Virus record (IMG/VR): IMGVR_UViG_3300037485_002817
Coordinates: 1 to 23,645 of that record
DNA length: 23,645 nt
From: a virus
Strand: one strand, 5' to 3'
Shown here one piece after another: positions 22,755 to 23,645 of this stretch. Position 1 is the first letter of the stretch. Each line of letters starts with the position of its first letter. The notes beneath the pieces are model-generated. The model was given only the letters and a program-made list of their open reading frames with translations, did no database searches and was not told the origin of the DNA. The position numbers were made by a program, and so were the translations under genes.

Positions 22755-23645
22755 TCACGCCCACACCTGATCCAGGTTCTTCGCTGCCAGCAACTTGTCT
22801 CGAAGCGCGTAGCGCGACGACTGCATGTTGACCTCGCTGCTCTCCGGGCGCGGGATCGGAACAATGGCCGTTGCCGCCCCTTTGAACTTGATCATGTACT
22901 TGCCCGTGTCGTTGTACGGAACGATGGCGTCAATCTCGGCGATGTGGGTGATGGCAGCAACAGGGGCGACCTGATAGGCCGCGATGAACTTAAGTTTCGA
23001 GATGTGCTTCGCATTGATCCGCACGGCGAACCAGCAGTGCTCGTTCAGAAAGCGTTGCTTGAACCCTTCCTCGCGTGCCGGGACAACGATGGTGTCGAAC
23101 TTGTCGCTCTCAGAACCGACGGGCTGTACTTGATCGCTCGGGTCGTCCTGCTTGGGTGGCGTGAAGGCGTTGATTCCAAGCATCGGCAGGATCAACAACA
23201 TGTCGGCCAGGAACGCCTGCGCGGTGGCCTTCGCCGCAGGCGCCATCGTCGGAGCCGTCGGGTTGTTCTTGTTCAGCAAAATGGCCCGGTCATGCTTCTT
23301 GGCCAGCGCAACCAGTGCCGATTCCAGGTACTGAACTTCAGTCTTGCCGATCTTGTGGTTGCGGTCGAAGAAGTAGACGCCCCAGACCCATCCCTCCTTG
23401 TTCGAGACGTGATTCTTCAAGCGGTCGCCGACGGGATCAGCCTCACCGATGTAGATCGTCTCTTCCGCAGCATTGCCCACAAGGATGTAGATACCGGCCT
23501 GGGAGAAGCCCGGTTCCTGCTTCAACAGGTGGAAGAGCTCCCTGTTGAAGACGACGCCGTAGCCTGACCAGTTCGACTTGTCGAGGTGGCGAATGCCTTC
23601 GGGATCACCGGTAGTTGCGAAGAGCGTGATGGAGAAAGGTTGCAT
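22755..23645 (-). CDS. GIY-YIG nuclease family protein with an extra C-terminal domain
   Basis: This is a 296-residue protein on the minus strand. The ATG is the last three bases of the window, so an earlier start upstream cannot be excluded. An N-terminal segment (residues 1-45, with KSNWSGYGVVF) precedes the nuclease core: GIYILVG (51-57), IYIGEAD (64-70), Arg75 in DRLKNH, and Glu108 in YLESAL, the expected residues for a GIY-YIG enzyme. After a linker (about 125-180), residues 180-296 form a second domain with KFDTIVVPAREEGFKQRFL and CWFAVRI, KLKFIAAYQVAPVAAITHI, and MQSSRYALRDKLL. This second part is not the DUF4357 domain usual in relatives. I suspect a PUA/EVE-like reader fold, an inference only. 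It lies 70 bases upstream of the 276-residue gene. Confidence 0.85.
   Translation of the reverse strand: MQPFSITLFATTGDPEGIRHLDKSNWSGYGVVFNRELFHLLKQEPGFSQAGIYILVGNAAEETIYIGEADPVGDRLKNHVSNKEGWVWGVYFFDRNHKIGKTEVQYLESALVALAKKHDRAILLNKNNPTAPTMAPAAKATAQAFLADMLLILPMLGINAFTPPKQDDPSDQVQPVGSESDKFDTIVVPAREEGFKQRFLNEHCWFAVRINAKHISKLKFIAAYQVAPVAAITHIAEIDAIVPYNDTGKYMIKFKGAATAIVPIPRPESSEVNMQSSRYALRDKLLAAKNLDQVWA

Noticed and set aside
21854-22864. Extended 336-residue version of the unknown minus-strand protein
   Set aside because: The added N-terminal residues overlap the end of the GIY-YIG gene and are Arg/Cys-rich shadow sequence; the ATG at 22684 has a ribosome site and a typical N-terminus.
22740-23567. 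275-codon plus-strand frame opposite the GIY-YIG gene
   Set aside because: The minus strand contains full GIY-YIG motifs in the right order, so the plus-strand frame is the shadow.

Overview
The window is the structural, tail and lysis half of a high-GC tailed phage, almost certainly a prophage of a proteobacterium. The head genes follow the order of phage lambda (portal, protease plus scaffold, decoration protein, major capsid protein, head-tail joining protein). The long tape-measure protein and the absence of any recognisable sheath gene point to a siphovirus with a flexible, non-contractile tail. The GC-rich codon usage suits Burkholderiales, Pseudomonas or Xanthomonadales, but no host gene is present to decide between them. 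Terminase, integrase and regulatory genes are not in the window.

Layout. Bases 1-4304 hold the head module: a 5'-truncated portal, an S49 protease with a nested scaffold, a gpD-like decoration protein, a gpE-like capsid protein and a gpFII-like joining protein. Bases 4309-11014 hold the tail shaft: a terminator-like protein, a 67-residue protein, the tail tube, a pair of tail chaperones joined by a -1 frameshift, a gpZ/DUF6441-like protein and a 1347-residue tape measure. Bases 11025-19999 hold the tail tip, which has none of the usual lambda M-L-K-I-J signatures. It consists of a 135-residue protein, a 1187-residue beta-repeat protein, 421-, 361- and 131-residue proteins, a 671-residue hub-like protein and a 73-residue OB/SH3-like protein, followed by a rho-independent terminator. 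Bases 20076-21291 are the lysis cassette: a DUF6127 membrane protein, a 3TM-type holin and a GH24 endolysin. Many genes overlap by ATGA or GTGA, which suggests translational coupling.

Bases 21292-23645 are different. They are less GC-rich and hold three genes that are neither structural nor lytic: a DUF488 protein on the plus strand, and, converging on it from the minus strand, a 276-residue conserved protein of unknown function and a GIY-YIG nuclease carrying an extra C-terminal domain. The DUF488 gene and the 276-residue gene overlap tail-to-tail by 44 bases. I infer this to be a cargo (moron) module, and a phage-defence or DNA-processing role is the most interesting possibility. Nothing in the sequence proves that role.

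Most other long open frames, including minus-strand frames of up to 944 codons, are mirror images of real genes in GC-rich DNA and are left out.
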